NCBI GenBank assembly: GCA_008638375.1
Contig: CM018035.1
Coordinates: 19,905,320-19,969,319 of the forward strand
Direction: 5' to 3'
Source of the DNA: Nyssa sinensis
Taxonomy: Eukaryota; Streptophyta; Magnoliopsida; Cornales; Nyssaceae
DNA: 64,000 nucleotides
In this document: piece by piece, positions 1-12,014 of the stretch
Numbering within the stretch: the first letter of the stretch is position 1
Layout of the letters: each line of letters begins with the position of its first letter
The notes under the pieces: model-generated
Seen by the model: only the letters and a program-made list of their open reading frames with translations
The model's database searches: none
Told to the model about the DNA's origin: nothing
Translations under genes and position numbers: made by a program

Positions 1-413
1 TTTGGCAATCCATGACAAAATTCCATAAAATAGTATAAGAATACAATATACCAAAATCTATAAACCCCCAAAGAGCCAAATAGAAAGAAATTATACATTT
101 TGACTTAGTATCCTATACTAGAGATATCACTTAGCAATGCTCAACAAGTAGTCAACTTGTTTCCTGCACAACAAACTCAACTATACCACTTGAGATCACA
201 TCAATAGAGATATATCAAATAAATCCATTATGATCGCACAAATAGATGAATATCAATATAAGACAAGTTACAATAAACATGGTAACCATATGTAATCAAA
301 TCAAATGTTGAGCAAGACAAAGTGACTCTAAGCTATCTCATACATATGCAAAAAAATGTATATTTCTCCCCCTCAATATATGCTCAATGCAAATGTCCTA
401 ACCTATCCCTTTG

Positions 414-452
414 TTACACCATCTCCCTTTTTTTCTTATGATGACAAAGGTA
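414..452 (-). other. Copia-A 3' tail motif
   Basis: Read on the minus strand, this stretch gives CCTTTGTCATCAT followed closely by an A-run and GGGAGAT. It resembles the conserved tail of SIRE/Maximus-type copia elements, where a TTTGTCATCAT...AAAAAGGGGGAGAT sequence precedes the 3' LTR. It lies downstream of the copia-A gag and env-like remnants in the same orientation. The matching 3' LTR would lie at or beyond the left edge of the window. Positions 1-413 show only AT-rich sequence with no gene. Confidence 0.4.
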
Positions 453-729
453 GGTATCAAATAAGAAGATTATAAGGAACTAGAAAATATCAACGTAAGC
501 ATGCATAATGAGATAACATAAAGCTGACAATAATGATAATAGACATAGTAAGAAAAATATCAATGATATCATAGCAAAACAGTGAGTCTATCATCAATCC
601 TAAAAAGATAAAACATGATATCATATAGGCAAAATTGTTAAAAATATAAACATGTAGCTAATGAGTAGAAAGATATACGGGAAAACCTCACTACAAAAAC
701 ACTTATCACTCATGTAATCTAAACCAAAC

Positions 730-1960
730 TGAATCACCAATCATCTCTAGGTGGTGGTGGAGGAGGGAATGCATGAGTAAGAGCCTCTATCAAACCCTGC
801 ATGGCTCTTTAAAGATAGGTCGTCTCCTCCATCATCGACATAAGGAAGTCTGACCGTATCCGAAGATAGTGCTTCTCCAACCTTTTATCAATGTGAGCAA
901 TGATTTGATCATGATGCAGTTGTAGATGATCCTCTAACTCATCTCTCATGATTGGCTGACCAACTACTGATAAAGAAGTTCCTACTGACGCACGAAATTC
1001 TACACCCAATGCAGTATGAAACTACGGTAGAGTCTAGTCAACAAGGAAGTCCTCAACATGAATATGATCTCCAGACTCTTGTTGTGGCGACGATCAATGT
1101 GGTTATTGCTGCGGTGCCGATGCTAGTGGCTATTGCCGTGGCTAAGTTGCTGCAAGCTACTAGGCCTCTTGATGCTCATCATCAATATCATCCTCATCAA
1201 GAGGAATGATAACATGTCCCCGAGACCAAGCCAATGTCCGACGTGTAAATGGTCCAGGTGGGAGGACGAGCATGTCAGCAATATAGAAGGGTACCTGCTA
1301 TGTAGCACAGATCTTAGTGATCAAGTTACCGAATGGCAAAGACACGGTGCATCTAGTACCAATGGTAGAGGAATCAATGACTATAAGAATATACGAGGGT
1401 GCATCCATCAGTATGGCAGCACTGAAGGCAAAAAGAAGTGTAGCATGGGAGCGAGTCAACGTGTTCGTGTGGCTGACTAGATGTAATAAGCTACACACAA
1501 TGAGATTGAGGACATGATAACCCTCATATAGATAACCCTACTCTAAGGTGGCAACCCTCGTGGCAAAAACTGTCGAGTTATCAAAAATGAGATCAGTAGA
1601 AGAAAGTATAGCACCTTGAGGGAATGGGAAACCTGGCTACTCAATTGTAGGTAAGCCAAGAGTCTCAGCAATCATGTCTGTGATGAGTGAAAAATTGACA
1701 TCGTAAACCGTCATTAGGTAGGCTCCCTGGTCATCACGAGAACTTAGGTTCGAGTAAAACTCTCAAACTGGTGTCTTGTTGGCCGGACCCGTGATTGATA
1801 GGAAAGGTAGCCAACCACGTGAGTCAAATAGCCTATAAGCTAAGTCTCGCATATATCATCTATAGTACATACTCTCTCAACTGGACTATACGAGATAGGA
1901 CAGACGCTACCCGAGCTTAAGTTACCTAGGTCGAAAAGCGATCCATGACCCAATGTGCTG
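730..1960 (-). pseudogene. Decayed env-like / plant transposon-protein region of copia-A
   Basis: The minus strand carries several overlapping open stretches of 60-70 codons that can be followed only by changing frame. Recognisable phrases include SLPFGNLITKICA, LLFAFSAAILMDAPSYI and an acidic tail with DEDDIDDEH. This layout recalls the 'putative plant transposon protein' domain found after pol in SIRE-like copia elements and in some gypsy elements. Its place between gag and the 3' tail motif, in the same orientation, fits an env-like region. Stops and frameshifts make it non-functional. The family call rests on remembered domain patterns and is moderate at best. Confidence 0.4.
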
Positions 1961-3790
1961 CTACCAGGCCGATAGCATAGGAAACGTGTCGTCGTGCTAT
2001 GAAAACTGTCTTGTTCAACATAATCACGTAGAATATATCAAATAGAGAATATAAGATAACCCTAAGATAGCTCTACGTTTAGTATACTAAACAACATTCC
2101 ACACTAACTGTAAGTCTAAATGAAAAATCAAATAAACCAAAGGAAAGTGAGAAATGGACTCGAGGACTTACCAAACCCATGGACGGATGGAATCACAAAA
2201 TGATCGGTGAAAGAGATTCCCTCGACGAGTAGAACATACTAATGGAAACTGAGAATAATGTAACCTGGGATCAAAATGTCACAAAAAAATATGAGGATTA
2301 GAGAGAGGATGAGAGAAAACTAGAGAGGAATTTGATCAATTAGTGGTTTCTCACATCTCTTGAAACTGAGTAATTGTTCGTTTGAATGAGTAAGTACCAT
2401 TCAGTTCGAACAAGCACCCGAGGCTACTATTCTCTCAAAAAAATAGGGTGTCTTGCTCTATTTGATAATCCTCTGCGTATTTCAACTACTAAACAGGGGA
2501 AAATTGAAATTTCATCAAAGATAACTATTTTTAGCTACAAAACTCTAAGATGAATTCAATTATCTTCAAAGATAAAAACAATCCTAATGTTTTTTAGTTG
2601 AATGAATTTGAAGAATATTTTGAGTGAATTTGAGAGATGTAAATATGTTCTTAGTTACATCAATACATTTAAATGATCTCAGAACACTAAAATGCATGCA
2701 AGCTTACTCTTTACTCACTCAACCATGGTTACTAGACATGTACATTAATTTCAACCATGAAATGTTCTTGTGTCAAAGTTGACTTTCTATGGTGTTGAAT
2801 GATTTTCAAATCAATAAGATCAAACAACCATAGTCAAGCAACTTAGGAAATTTTGACCATTTCCACCCAAAACTCCCTCTCAACTTAAAAACAAACTTTT
2901 ACAAATTAAATTTGCACTTGTCTCACCTTTTGTAAGGCAGCTTTCACACAGTTAAGTAAGCTGCTCTTTTCAATGGATTTTTCAATGCTACAAACACACT
3001 ATCTCAAAGGTAGCCCTTTTTTTCCACTCTTTGATTTTTGTGTATGTGCCATTTTACTTTTAGGCATTTACTTTAGATCCTTTGATTTTTTTAACCTAAG
3101 TCAATCTTTCTAGTCATGGACTTATTGAGATATAAATATAAAACTATTAAGTCCAACCTATCTACAAGGCAATCTCATGCAAGAAATAAGCAAGACTAAA
3201 AACTATGAAATCACAAGTAGATTAAAAGATTGAATGCATTCAAGTAAATACAACTAAGTGAATATAGTGATAAACCAAAGTACACATGTCATAGTCTAAA
3301 GCACTAACAATGCATCTCTATTTACTTTTCTTTTTCCAAAAAAAAAAAAAAATAGGATTACCATTAGCAATGAAAATGAAAGAAAAATGTCTTTGGATTA
3401 TTGACTTCATAAAGATAAGAAATGCACCTAACTATGAAAGATCAAAAACCCAATAAAAAAGAAAAACAAAAAAAAATAAAATAAAAGATCCATAGACCTA
3501 AAAAAGATGACTAACATAAAGCTCACCTAGACTATGAAAAAGAACATGACTTACTCAAAGATGATTTTCAACAAGAAAAATGGAGTAAGATGTGACGAAG
3601 CAATTCATAGGGATACTCAAGGGTAAGAGTGAAGAGTAGAATCCCTAAATTGCTATAAAATCTCTTAGTCATCTAAGAAATGAATTTGCTCTTCCTGACA
3701 AAGAAGTAAATTGTGAAGTGTGACTTTCACACTCCTTCTCAAGACATTTCAATTTATCCTTCCTCACCCAAATTTGTCTTATAAATCTTT
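1961..3790. other. Copia-A internal sequence without recognisable genes
   Basis: AT-rich sequence with no credible coding frame. It lies where pol would be expected in copia-A, but I see no protease, integrase, reverse transcriptase or RNase H phrase. An A-run at about 3339-3352 and GTTCGAAC-like motifs near 2370-2415 are the only landmarks. The latter resemble motifs in the copia LTRs. Confidence 0.5.
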
Positions 3791-3791
3791 T

Positions 3792-5847
3792 AGGAGTAGG
3801 AGAGATATTTTAAGTCTTGACTTTACTTCGAACCTTTGAATAGGGAATTACTTTAGGCTTTTCAAGGTTGGAAATTTGAATTATCATTTGAACCATGCTC
3901 CTTGATTTTTGAATATGTGTTTTCATTTGTTGCTTCAATGTAGCAATTTTTAATTTGTTCTCTAAGGTCATGGTGTGAGATTTTGTTTGCCTATTTTTAG
4001 CAAATCCACACTTTCTCATAAAATGCCCTTCAGCCATGCAATAAGAACAAAACAATGATTTTGGTTGAGGTTTTGCTTGTGGTCTAGATTGAGGTAGTAG
4101 AATAGAATGTGCTAGAGGCTTTGGTTGTGGTTCGGTTTTCCTCTTTGATTTAGGTGGTTCAAAACCTTTAGATTTTGAGGACAAAACACAACCGACTTGA
4201 GTGTGGAAGGTTGACTTGAAGTGGATGTGGAAGACTTATTCTTATCCATGAACATGTCATAATCCAAATCACTTCTATCATTCTTGATTTGGACGGTATT
4301 AAGCATTTTAGTCCTAGCTTGTGTGAGTTGTTCTCTAAAAGAGTGAACTTTGGAATTCAATTCCTTCTTTTCAACCTCACAAGCACCTAGGGATGCTTTA
4401 AGTCCTCCTACCTCAATAACCAACAAATTTTTCTCATTTTCTAAAGTTTCAACCTTCTCCAAGAAAGACAATTTATCCTCATTTAGTTGATTCAATAAAG
4501 ATTGATCACCTATTAAGGCACTCTTCTCCTTCTCACATGAATTGAGTTTAATGGTGAGTTTCATGTTAGACTTCTTGAGATTTATTAATTCATTGAATAG
4601 CCTTTTAAAAGCAGTCTCAATATTGTCTTTTTCTTCACTCTCATTATCACTAAACACAAGGTTTTTATTTTTCTCATGATCTTCATCCTCAATGCATAAT
4701 AATCCTTCACGGACATTGGTGACACTCGTGAAAGCCAAGAATTGACTTTCTTCACCTTCATCTTCTTCATCATCATCCTTATCCCCATCCCCTTCATCCT
4801 CTTTGGAAGATATGATTCCATTACCCCCCCTATTTATAGAATTTCCTTTTTTCTTGTTGGGGCAATCGGCTGCTATGTGCCCAAAATTGTGGCAATCATA
4901 GCACTCAATAGGTTTAGAGAATGATTGTGATGAAGGTCTTCTTCTATCACTACTAGAGGAAGATTTTTGGACTTTGTCTCTTGAATAGTTAGAATTTGCA
5001 AAGGATCTTCTACTTGAGCTTTGAGATCCATTAGAGTTAGGCATTCTACCCTTGAGGTACTTGTTAAACCTCCTAACAAAGAAAGCTAAGTCTTCATCGT
5101 TCATGGACTCGGGGTCAATCTCTAAATCTCCTTTACTTTCTCCTTGTGTTGATTTTAAGGCAAGACTTTTAGTCTTCTTTGTTTGCCTTAGAGTTAGCTC
5201 AAAAGTTTGAAGTAACCCAACTAACTCATCAACAATTACTTTTCTCAATGGCGGTTATCTTAGGTTGAAATCTCTTGGGGAGAGACCTCAATATTTTCCT
5301 TACTATCTTGGTCCAATCTAGCTTCTCCCCTAGGTTGAATGACGAGTTAACAATGTCACTCAATTTAGCATAGAACTCGAAAAAGGTTTTCTATTCTTAA
5401 AGCTTCAAACCTAGAAGTCAACATTTGTAATTTAGACATTTTTACCGTCGACATACCCTCGTGGGTAGTCTCAAGGATGTCTTAAGCCTTCTTGGACGTC
5501 TCACAAGTCATGATGCGGCGAAACTCAAATGGAGTTACCACGTTAAAGATGGCATTCAACCCTTTAGTGTTGAATCCACTCATCATTAACTCTAACTCGC
5601 TTCAAGTATTTGAAGCCTTGACTATGGAGGGAATTTTTGTAGTTGCGATTATGACCGGAGGGGTTTGACCTTCTTGAATGGAAAGTAGGCATACTCGCTC
5701 ATCCATGACTCTCAAGAATGCTCCCATGCGAGCTTTCCAATACGCGTAATTAGAGTCATCAAATAGGGGTGGCTATGAGATTGAACTGCCCTCTCTTAAC
5801 CCTTCCATGGTTTACACTAAGGATATCAATCAATTGCCTTTGAAAGT
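3792..5847 (-). pseudogene. Copia-A Gag polyprotein, broken
   Basis: A Ty1/copia Gag reading from about 5847 down. The first part (5847-5250) needs frame changes and has stops, but shows the NYAYWKARM-type N-terminal phrase and the UBN2/DUF4219-like core. An open frame of 378 codons follows (5248-4112) with the phrase DPESMNDEDLAFFVRRFNKYLK and a CCHC zinc knuckle, CYDCHNFGHIAADC, near residues 115-128. Acidic and coiled-coil-like segments follow. A second overlapping frame (4184-3810) carries another CCHC-like motif, CSYCMAEGHFMRKC. Gag would coat the element RNA in cytoplasmic particles. The continuation into protease and pol is absent, so this copy is not autonomous. Confidence 0.8.
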
Positions 5848-5848
5848 A

Positions 5849-5861
5849 GGCTCTAATACCA
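5849..5861 (-). other. Primer-binding site of copia-A (initiator Met tRNA)
   Basis: The minus strand reads TGGTATTAGAGCC, 12 of 13 matches to the plant initiator-tRNA-Met complement TGGTATCAGAGCC used by Ty1/copia elements. It sits between the LTR and gag and fixes the orientation of copia-A as minus. Confidence 0.75.
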
Positions 5862-6047
5862 CTCCGTTATAGATCGATACCACTAAGATATCACTTAAGA
5901 TTCCAAAGTGTGAATTAAACCTAAAAGAGGGGGTTGAATAGATTGGTTCTAGAATTAAAAATTTCTCAATTGTTAATTACAAGTCTTGTCTACAACAACG
6001 ATACCACAACAATAAAATCACTCAATGTGATTAATCAACATGTAAGT
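5862..6047 (-). repeat. Copia-A 5' LTR, PBS-proximal part
   Basis: Sequence between the primer-binding site and the gypsy insertion. It contains the phrase AGAGGGGGTTGAATAG, closely matched in copia-B at about 31238 (AGAGGGGGTGAATGGG), which supports LTR identity. The rest of this LTR continues beyond the inserted element, from 12015. Confidence 0.6.
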
Positions 6048-9000
6048 TGTAATACCCTAACCCAAAGTGTAACCAAGCGAACAATGTAACCCGAGCCGTT
6101 AAGGCTTTATCTTATAATATTGAATGAAATTGGCAATTTTGGAATTTCAACAGTTTTGAAGGCACGGATAATGCTCGGGCAATGCCGAGCAAGCCATGAA
6201 CGAATACCAAAATAAAAATTTAAAATCTAAAATAAATAAAATAGAATAAAAAGAAAAATAAAAGGAAAATAAAATAAAATAAGGAAATAAAAATAAAAAT
6301 AAATATCAATAACAATATATATAGGGAAAATGAAGTATATACGTGTACATATGATGTATATATAAATATATAACTATATATATGGATGCATAGTGTATAT
6401 ATAAGGTAAACTGTACAGTTGACATTGTGGCCGTAACCCCTACGTTAAAAGAGGGGAATGAGGGGGTTATGGAAATAAAAAAAGGCGAGTTAATGAGAAA
6501 GAAGAGAATGAGAGAATTGGGGGAGGGGGCGGTTATAAACTGGGCATGCATTGCATGTGTGAGAAAACCGAAAAGGGAAAAGTAAACAGAGGGAGGAAGA
6601 AGAGGAAGGAGGCTAGGGCAACCGAGAGAAATGCTGCGTAAGAAAAGCTTGGAACTAGGTAAATGGGTGTTATTCTGTTTTAAATTTTTTTCAAGTGTGA
6701 ATGTTAGATATTAGTCTAAGGATTGCATGAGCATGAAATTAGAAAAAATTTGCAAAAAGAATGGGGCAAAATGGTGTACAAAATAGTGAGAAAAACTCAG
6801 TTACGGGTCATGTTGGGTGCACGGTTTTGATGGTATTAAGGGCATTGGACCATGAGGAACTAATCCTCATGAGTGCAGAAGCCGAATGAAAGGAAATCGG
6901 GGTAAAAACCATGAATTTTAGTGCACAAAAAAGAGGAAAATCCTCTCGCTGGAAAATCGCTCGTTGCCAGAAAATCCACTGCCGTGGCACAAACGACAGC
7001 CCAAAATCCCACCGTTTTCATTTTTAACGGTAGATATAGAACCCCCTTGACATACCCAACCGATTCCCATTGATAAAATCCAAGAAAATGATCGCCGATG
7101 AGTCACCATCACCCGGGGGAGACAATCGAAAAATTGGAGACGAAGAATCAAAAGGCAGGGTCGGGCAAAAACTGAGTTCAGGTCGGGATCCACCCGACCG
7201 CACCCATGGGCTTAGTGAGATGGCACCATTTGAGGGATTAAGTTCTAAAGGTTTAAAAATTTAATTGGGAGCGTTTGGCTATTTGGTTAATAAATTGGGT
7301 TAATAGTCTGATTGGGAATGGGGTTATTCCACCCCTGTTTTATGATTAATCCACTATTTGACTTGTAATTGTAAAGAAAAAAAATGCGCAGGGGTTACTG
7401 CCCCCGCGACTTGAACCCAAGACTGGTGGATGAATTTTGGAAGCACAGATCACTGTGCCACTAAGACACATGTGATCTGTTTGGGCCCAAATAATATATA
7501 TTATAGTTACATTACATTTAATTAATTTAATAAATTAGTTTAAATTAGTTAATTATCAAATTAATTTTTGATATGAAAATTAGTCAAATAAATAATGTAA
7601 ATTTACTATTTTGGACCTTCTGGATCCAATGGAGAGGTCCATTTTATGAGACGGAGTCCCAAAAAATAAAATACCAGTAGACACGCCAAAATGACCAAAA
7701 TACCCCTGAGTCAAATCTGAGTCAAAAGGACTCCGATTGAATTAAGTAAATAGTAAAATTTTATTATTTCAAACCTTCTGGACTCAACGGTGAAGTCCGA
7801 CTTGTGAAAACAGAACCCAAAAAATAGAGACACATAAAATAACCATTTTTCCCTTTTCGGTATAAAAGTCCAAATTGGAAACCGTGAAAGCCTAAACTGA
7901 TTTTCTTCGATGTCCTAGACTCAACAGTAGAGTCTAAATTAGTAAAAGAGATATGTAGAGTAATGAGGTGTATAAATTGATAAATGACATTAGAACTGAG
8001 ACATGTTTATTGATGTATAGGCAAGTAAAAGAGAAAAGAGAAAGTTATGGAGTACTAAAGTAGATCGTACGAATTAAAGGTAAGTAAACTCCTATCTCTT
8101 ATACGTGGTTTTCAAGCCACATTCTTTCTATTACTGCCAAAACTTTGTACTCATGTACGTACCTACTGCTATTGTCCCACCATCGATATTGTCCTATCTG
8201 ATGGATGCTTATTGACTGTTATCTATTGATTGCTATGTTATACTGTGCCTTGAAAGGCCTATTGTTGTATGATGACTGCATGATATTCCATACTTTATGC
8301 ACTTTTTATAGAATCACGATAGAATCCTGATTTATGATAAATATCGAATTTTGTGCTCAGCCACAATATTCATCCGATGCTATCTGATTGACAGGACCTA
8401 CGGGTCGAGTCCGTGAACGGACACATGACAATGATGGTGTTTTTACGCAGTGAGTTATAAGGGCATTTTATATGCATTCATTTTAAGGGGGTATGCCGGG
8501 CCCCCAAAAGACCGAGGGTCTGCCAAATCCTGAACATAACAAATGCATCACTCATGTTTGACTATTATGTTGATGTTTATTGGATTTATAGGATGTTTTC
8601 ATTTCCCTATGAATAGTTCTATATTGATAGTTTCCTTATTTGTTGGACTTGACTATGACCGATTTATTATGGCAGTATATTTATGTTGACTGTGATTATT
8701 GAGCTTTTCGTATATTCATGCTATACCATTCCTCATACTTGTTTATTGTGCCTTACTGTTCATTGGCCATCGGGGCATTTTTACCGTCAACTGCAACTAT
8801 TTCCATGATTGGCTATCACGTTCGCTTATGAGCTTATATGTTTCTATGTTAACCTTAACCCGTATTGGAGATAGGCTTTTACTTACTGAGCTTTGTTAGC
8901 GCACCCCCAACTTATTTTTTTTCCAGGTGAGAGTGCTACAGAACCCCAGTAGGAGTCCAAGAGCGTTGGGAGACAGTTGAGGGGCATGATAGAATAATGT

Positions 9001-9226
9001 AGTCTTTCCCATTTACTTACCACCTAAAAGTGGTTTCATGTTTAGTTATGTCAGTTACATTTTCCAGCCATTGAATAATATTTTGTATTAAGACTTCTGC
9101 AATTTAATGTTATGTCTACATTATTTACTGTTATCATTAATATAAAGAATGAAAAAAAAGTAGGGACAGCCATTGGGTCAGCCCCGCGACACGAGATCTG
9201 CATAGGGTGGGTTTCGGGTCGTGACA
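6048..9226 (+). repeat. Left LTR of the gypsy element (3,179 bp)
   Basis: Begins TGTAATACCC and ends GTGACA, followed 3 nt later by a primer-binding site. The segment 7606-9226 aligns end to end with the right LTR at 10394-12014 (both 1,621 bp, many substitutions). It contains dyad motifs at about 7622-7641, 7779-7800 and 7916-7936, and a tRNA-like stretch near 7385-7480. Confidence 0.8.
7385..7482 (-). repeat. tRNA-like sequence inside the gypsy LTR
   Basis: On the minus strand the stretch contains an A-box-like TAGTGGCACAGTGATCTG and, further on, a B-box-like GGGTTCAAGTCGC. The spacing is roughly that of a tRNA-derived promoter. I cannot fold a complete cloverleaf, so this is at most a decayed tRNA or SINE fragment captured in the LTR. 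It falls in the part missing from the right LTR, so its age relative to the element cannot be judged here. Confidence 0.4.
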
Positions 9227-9229
9227 ACT

Positions 9230-9242
9230 TGGTATTAAAGCC
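9230..9242 (+). other. Primer-binding site of the gypsy element
   Basis: TGGTATTAAAGCC follows the LTR end after 3 nt. It matches the initiator-Met tRNA complement TGGTATCAGAGCC at 11 of 13 positions. This confirms + orientation and identifies 9226 as the LTR end. Confidence 0.7.
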
Positions 9243-9395
9243 CAGTTTTGGGTGCTAAGGAGTCATGGGAGACAGGATTAGAACACTAGAACTGTTACAT
9301 CTAGGAATAAAGCGATAGTAATACCGATACCTTTATGTTAGACCGTACGTGGCTATTGACTGTTATCTTATGTACATGTACTGAATATCTTTTTC

Positions 9396-10380
9396 AACAA
9401 TAGTTGACACAAGGACTACAGCAGCCGCTTTGGAACGCATCGAATGGTTGGAACAGCTGATGGAGAGGGTTATCGAGGCCTTACCCCAGAGTTAGGCCGG
9501 TACAAATTAGACAGGTACTAGCCAGCCAGTACGACAGGAATAGCCTGTCAACGTGGGTACTAGTCAGCCAGTACGACAGGAGCAGCCTATCAACGAGGGT
9601 ACTAGCCAACACGTGCGACAGGAGTGGCCTGTCAACGTGGGTAGTTATTAGGGGAATGAGCGCGATTCAACGTTCCCATATGAGCGATTTCAGAAGATGA
9701 AGCCTCCACACTTCGATGATACCTAGGGAGCCATAGCTTCAAAGGAGTGGCTCTTGGAGATGAACAGGATTTTTCGTATCCTGTCGTGCACTGAGACATG
9801 AAAGGTGGCATATGCCACATACCAGTTCAAGGGAGCTGCACATAAATGGTGGCTGCTTGAGAAGGCAAGAGAACCAGACATGGACTGGCAGCACTTTACC
9901 ACGGTTTTCAACGAGAAGTATTTTCCCTGAGAAGTGAAGAACCAAAAAATTGCTAAGTTTATGGTACTACAGTAAGGCAATATGATAGTGGAATAGTATG
10001 AGGCCACGTTCACGGAGTTGATTAGCCCCTAATGTTGTCAACAGTGAGGATCTTAAGGCCCGAAAGTTTGAGGAAGGGTTACGATAGGCCATTAAGGACA
10101 GACTGAGGCCCCAGCAATTACCTACCTACAATGAGGTAGTGACCACTGCTAAAATCATTGAGAGGAGTGGTGAAGAGTTCGCCAAGATACGGGCAAATCA
10201 GAGGCCAGGAAGTAATCAGAATCGGAGGCCAAGATCTTCTTCCTTTAAGCAAGGACCCTCATTCACCAGACCCGGGACTGGATCTCGAGCTCAGGGCCCA
10301 GTCAGAGGAGGCCGAGCAACACTGAGGGGGCCGCAGCTAAATGCCCCAATTGTCAGAAGGTTCATAGGGGCCAATGTCTG
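9396..10380 (+). pseudogene. Gypsy Gag, broken
   Basis: Gag remnant readable only across stops and frame changes. In order: an N-terminal phrase ALERIEWLEQLMERVIEAL (about 9430); a 42-bp tandem repeat; the retrotransposon gag core with KVAYATYQFKGAAHKWWL and WQHFTTVFNEKYFP (about 9805-9930); a basic Arg/Pro/Gly-rich segment (10139-10340); and a CCHC zinc knuckle, CPNCQKVHRGQC (10342-10377), in a different frame from the basic segment. Several in-frame stops show it is dead. Sequence after the knuckle has been deleted up to the right LTR. Confidence 0.8.
9514..9639 (+). repeat. Three 42-bp tandem repeats within gypsy gag
   Basis: Units at 9514-9555, 9556-9597 and 9598-9639 each begin GGTACTAG and end CAACGTG or CAACGAG. 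At 42 bp (14 codons) the repeat is frame-neutral, coding roughly GTSQPVRQE-PVNV, with a stop in the first unit. Confidence 0.85.
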
Positions 10381-10393
10381 AAGGACCGTAATG

Positions 10394-12014
10394 CTATTTT
10401 GGACCTTCTGGATCTAATGGTGAGGTCCGTTTCATGAGACGGAGTCCCGAAAAATAAAATACCAGTAGACACGCCAAAATGACCAAAATACCCCTAAGTC
10501 AAACGTGAGTCAAACGGACTCCGATTGAATTAAGTAAATAGTGAAATATTATTATTTCAAACCTTCTGGACTCAACGGTGAAGTCTAACTTGTGAAAATA
10601 GAACCCAAAAAATAGAGACACATAAAATGACCATTTTGCCCTTTTCGGTGTAAAAGTCCAAATTGGAAACCGTGAAAGCCTAAACTGGTTTTTTTTGACA
10701 TCCCAGACTCAATAGTAGAGTTTAAATTAGTAAAAGAGATTTGTAGAGTAACGAGGTGTATAAATTGATAAATAAAATTAGAACTGAGACATGTTTATTG
10801 ATGTATAAGCAAGTCAAAGGGAAAAGAGAAAGTTACGGAGTACTAAAGTAGATCGTACAAATTAAAGGTAAGTAAAATCCTATCTCTTATACATGGTTTT
10901 CCAAGCCACATTCTTTCTAATACTTCCAAAATTCTGTACTCATGTACGTACCCATTGCTATTGTCCCACCATTGATATTGTCTTATTTAGTAGATGTTTA
11001 TTGACTATTATCTACTGATTGCTATGTTGTATTGTGCCTTGAAAGGCCTATTATTGTATGATGACTGCATGATATTCCATACTTTATGTACTTCTTATGG
11101 AATCATGATAGAATCCTGATTTATGATAAATACCAGATTTTGTGCTCAGTTACAATATCCATCTGATGCTATCTGATTGACAGCACCCATGGGTCTAGTC
11201 CATGAACGGACACATGGCAATGATGGAATTTTTACGTAGTGAGTTATGAAGGGATTTTATATGCATTCATGTTAAGAGGGGTATGCAGAGCCCCCAAAAG
11301 ACCGAGGGTCTACCAAACCCTGAACAGAACAAATACATCACTCATGTTTGACTATTATGTTGATGTTTATTGGATTCATAGGATGTTTTCATTTCCCTAT
11401 GAATAGTTTTATGCTGATAGTTTCCTTATTTATTGGACTTGACTGTGACCGGTTTATTGTGGCAGTATATTTATGTTGACTGTGATTATTGAGCTTTTCG
11501 TATATTCATGCTATACCATTCCTCATACTTGTTTATTGTGCCTTACTATTCATTGGCCATCATGACATTTTTACTGTCAACTGCAACTGTTTCCATGATT
11601 GGCTATCATGTTCGCTTATGAGTTTATATGGTTCTATGTTAACCTTAACAAGTATTGAAGATAGACTTTTACTTACTAAGCTTTGTTAGCTCACCCCAAC
11701 TTACTTTTTTTTCAGGTGAGAATCCTACAGAACCCTAGTAGGAGTCCAGGAACGTAGGGAGACAGTTAAGGAGTATGATAGAATAATGTAGTCTCTCCTA
11801 TGTACTCACCACCTAAAAGTGGTTTCATGTTTCGTTATATCAGTTACATTTTCTAGTCATTGAACGATATTTTGTATTAAGACTTCCGTAATTTAGTGTT
11901 ATGTCTACATTATTTGTTGTTATCATTGATACAAAGAATAAAAAAAAGTAGGGACGGCCATTGGGTCAGCCTCGCAACACGAGATCCGCATAGGATGGGT
12001 TTCGGGTCGTGACA
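10394..12014 (+). repeat. Right LTR of the gypsy element, 5'-truncated
   Basis: Collinear with 7606-9226 of the left LTR and ending in the same GGGTCGTGACA. It lacks the counterpart of 6048-7605. The many substitutions between the two copies indicate an old insertion. Confidence 0.85.

Larger units (their letters stand above)
6048..12014 (+). mobile_element. Ty3/gypsy retrotransposon inserted in the copia-A LTR
   Basis: The element starts TGTAATACCC and ends GGGTCGTGACA. It has a full left LTR (6048-9226), a primer-binding site, a broken gag (about 9400-10380) and a right LTR lacking its first half (10394-12014). All of pol is gone: the gag zinc knuckle runs almost directly into the middle of the right LTR. 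Flanking pentamers (taagt, caaac) do not match, so no target-site duplication is preserved. The iMet-like primer site and long LTRs recall chromovirus-type gypsy elements (Tekay/del); that lineage call is inference. Confidence 0.8.

Noticed and set aside
8699..8899. 66-codon frame conserved in two copies (also 11489-11689)
   Set aside because: The two copies are the same position of the two gypsy LTRs; conservation reflects LTR duplication, not coding selection.
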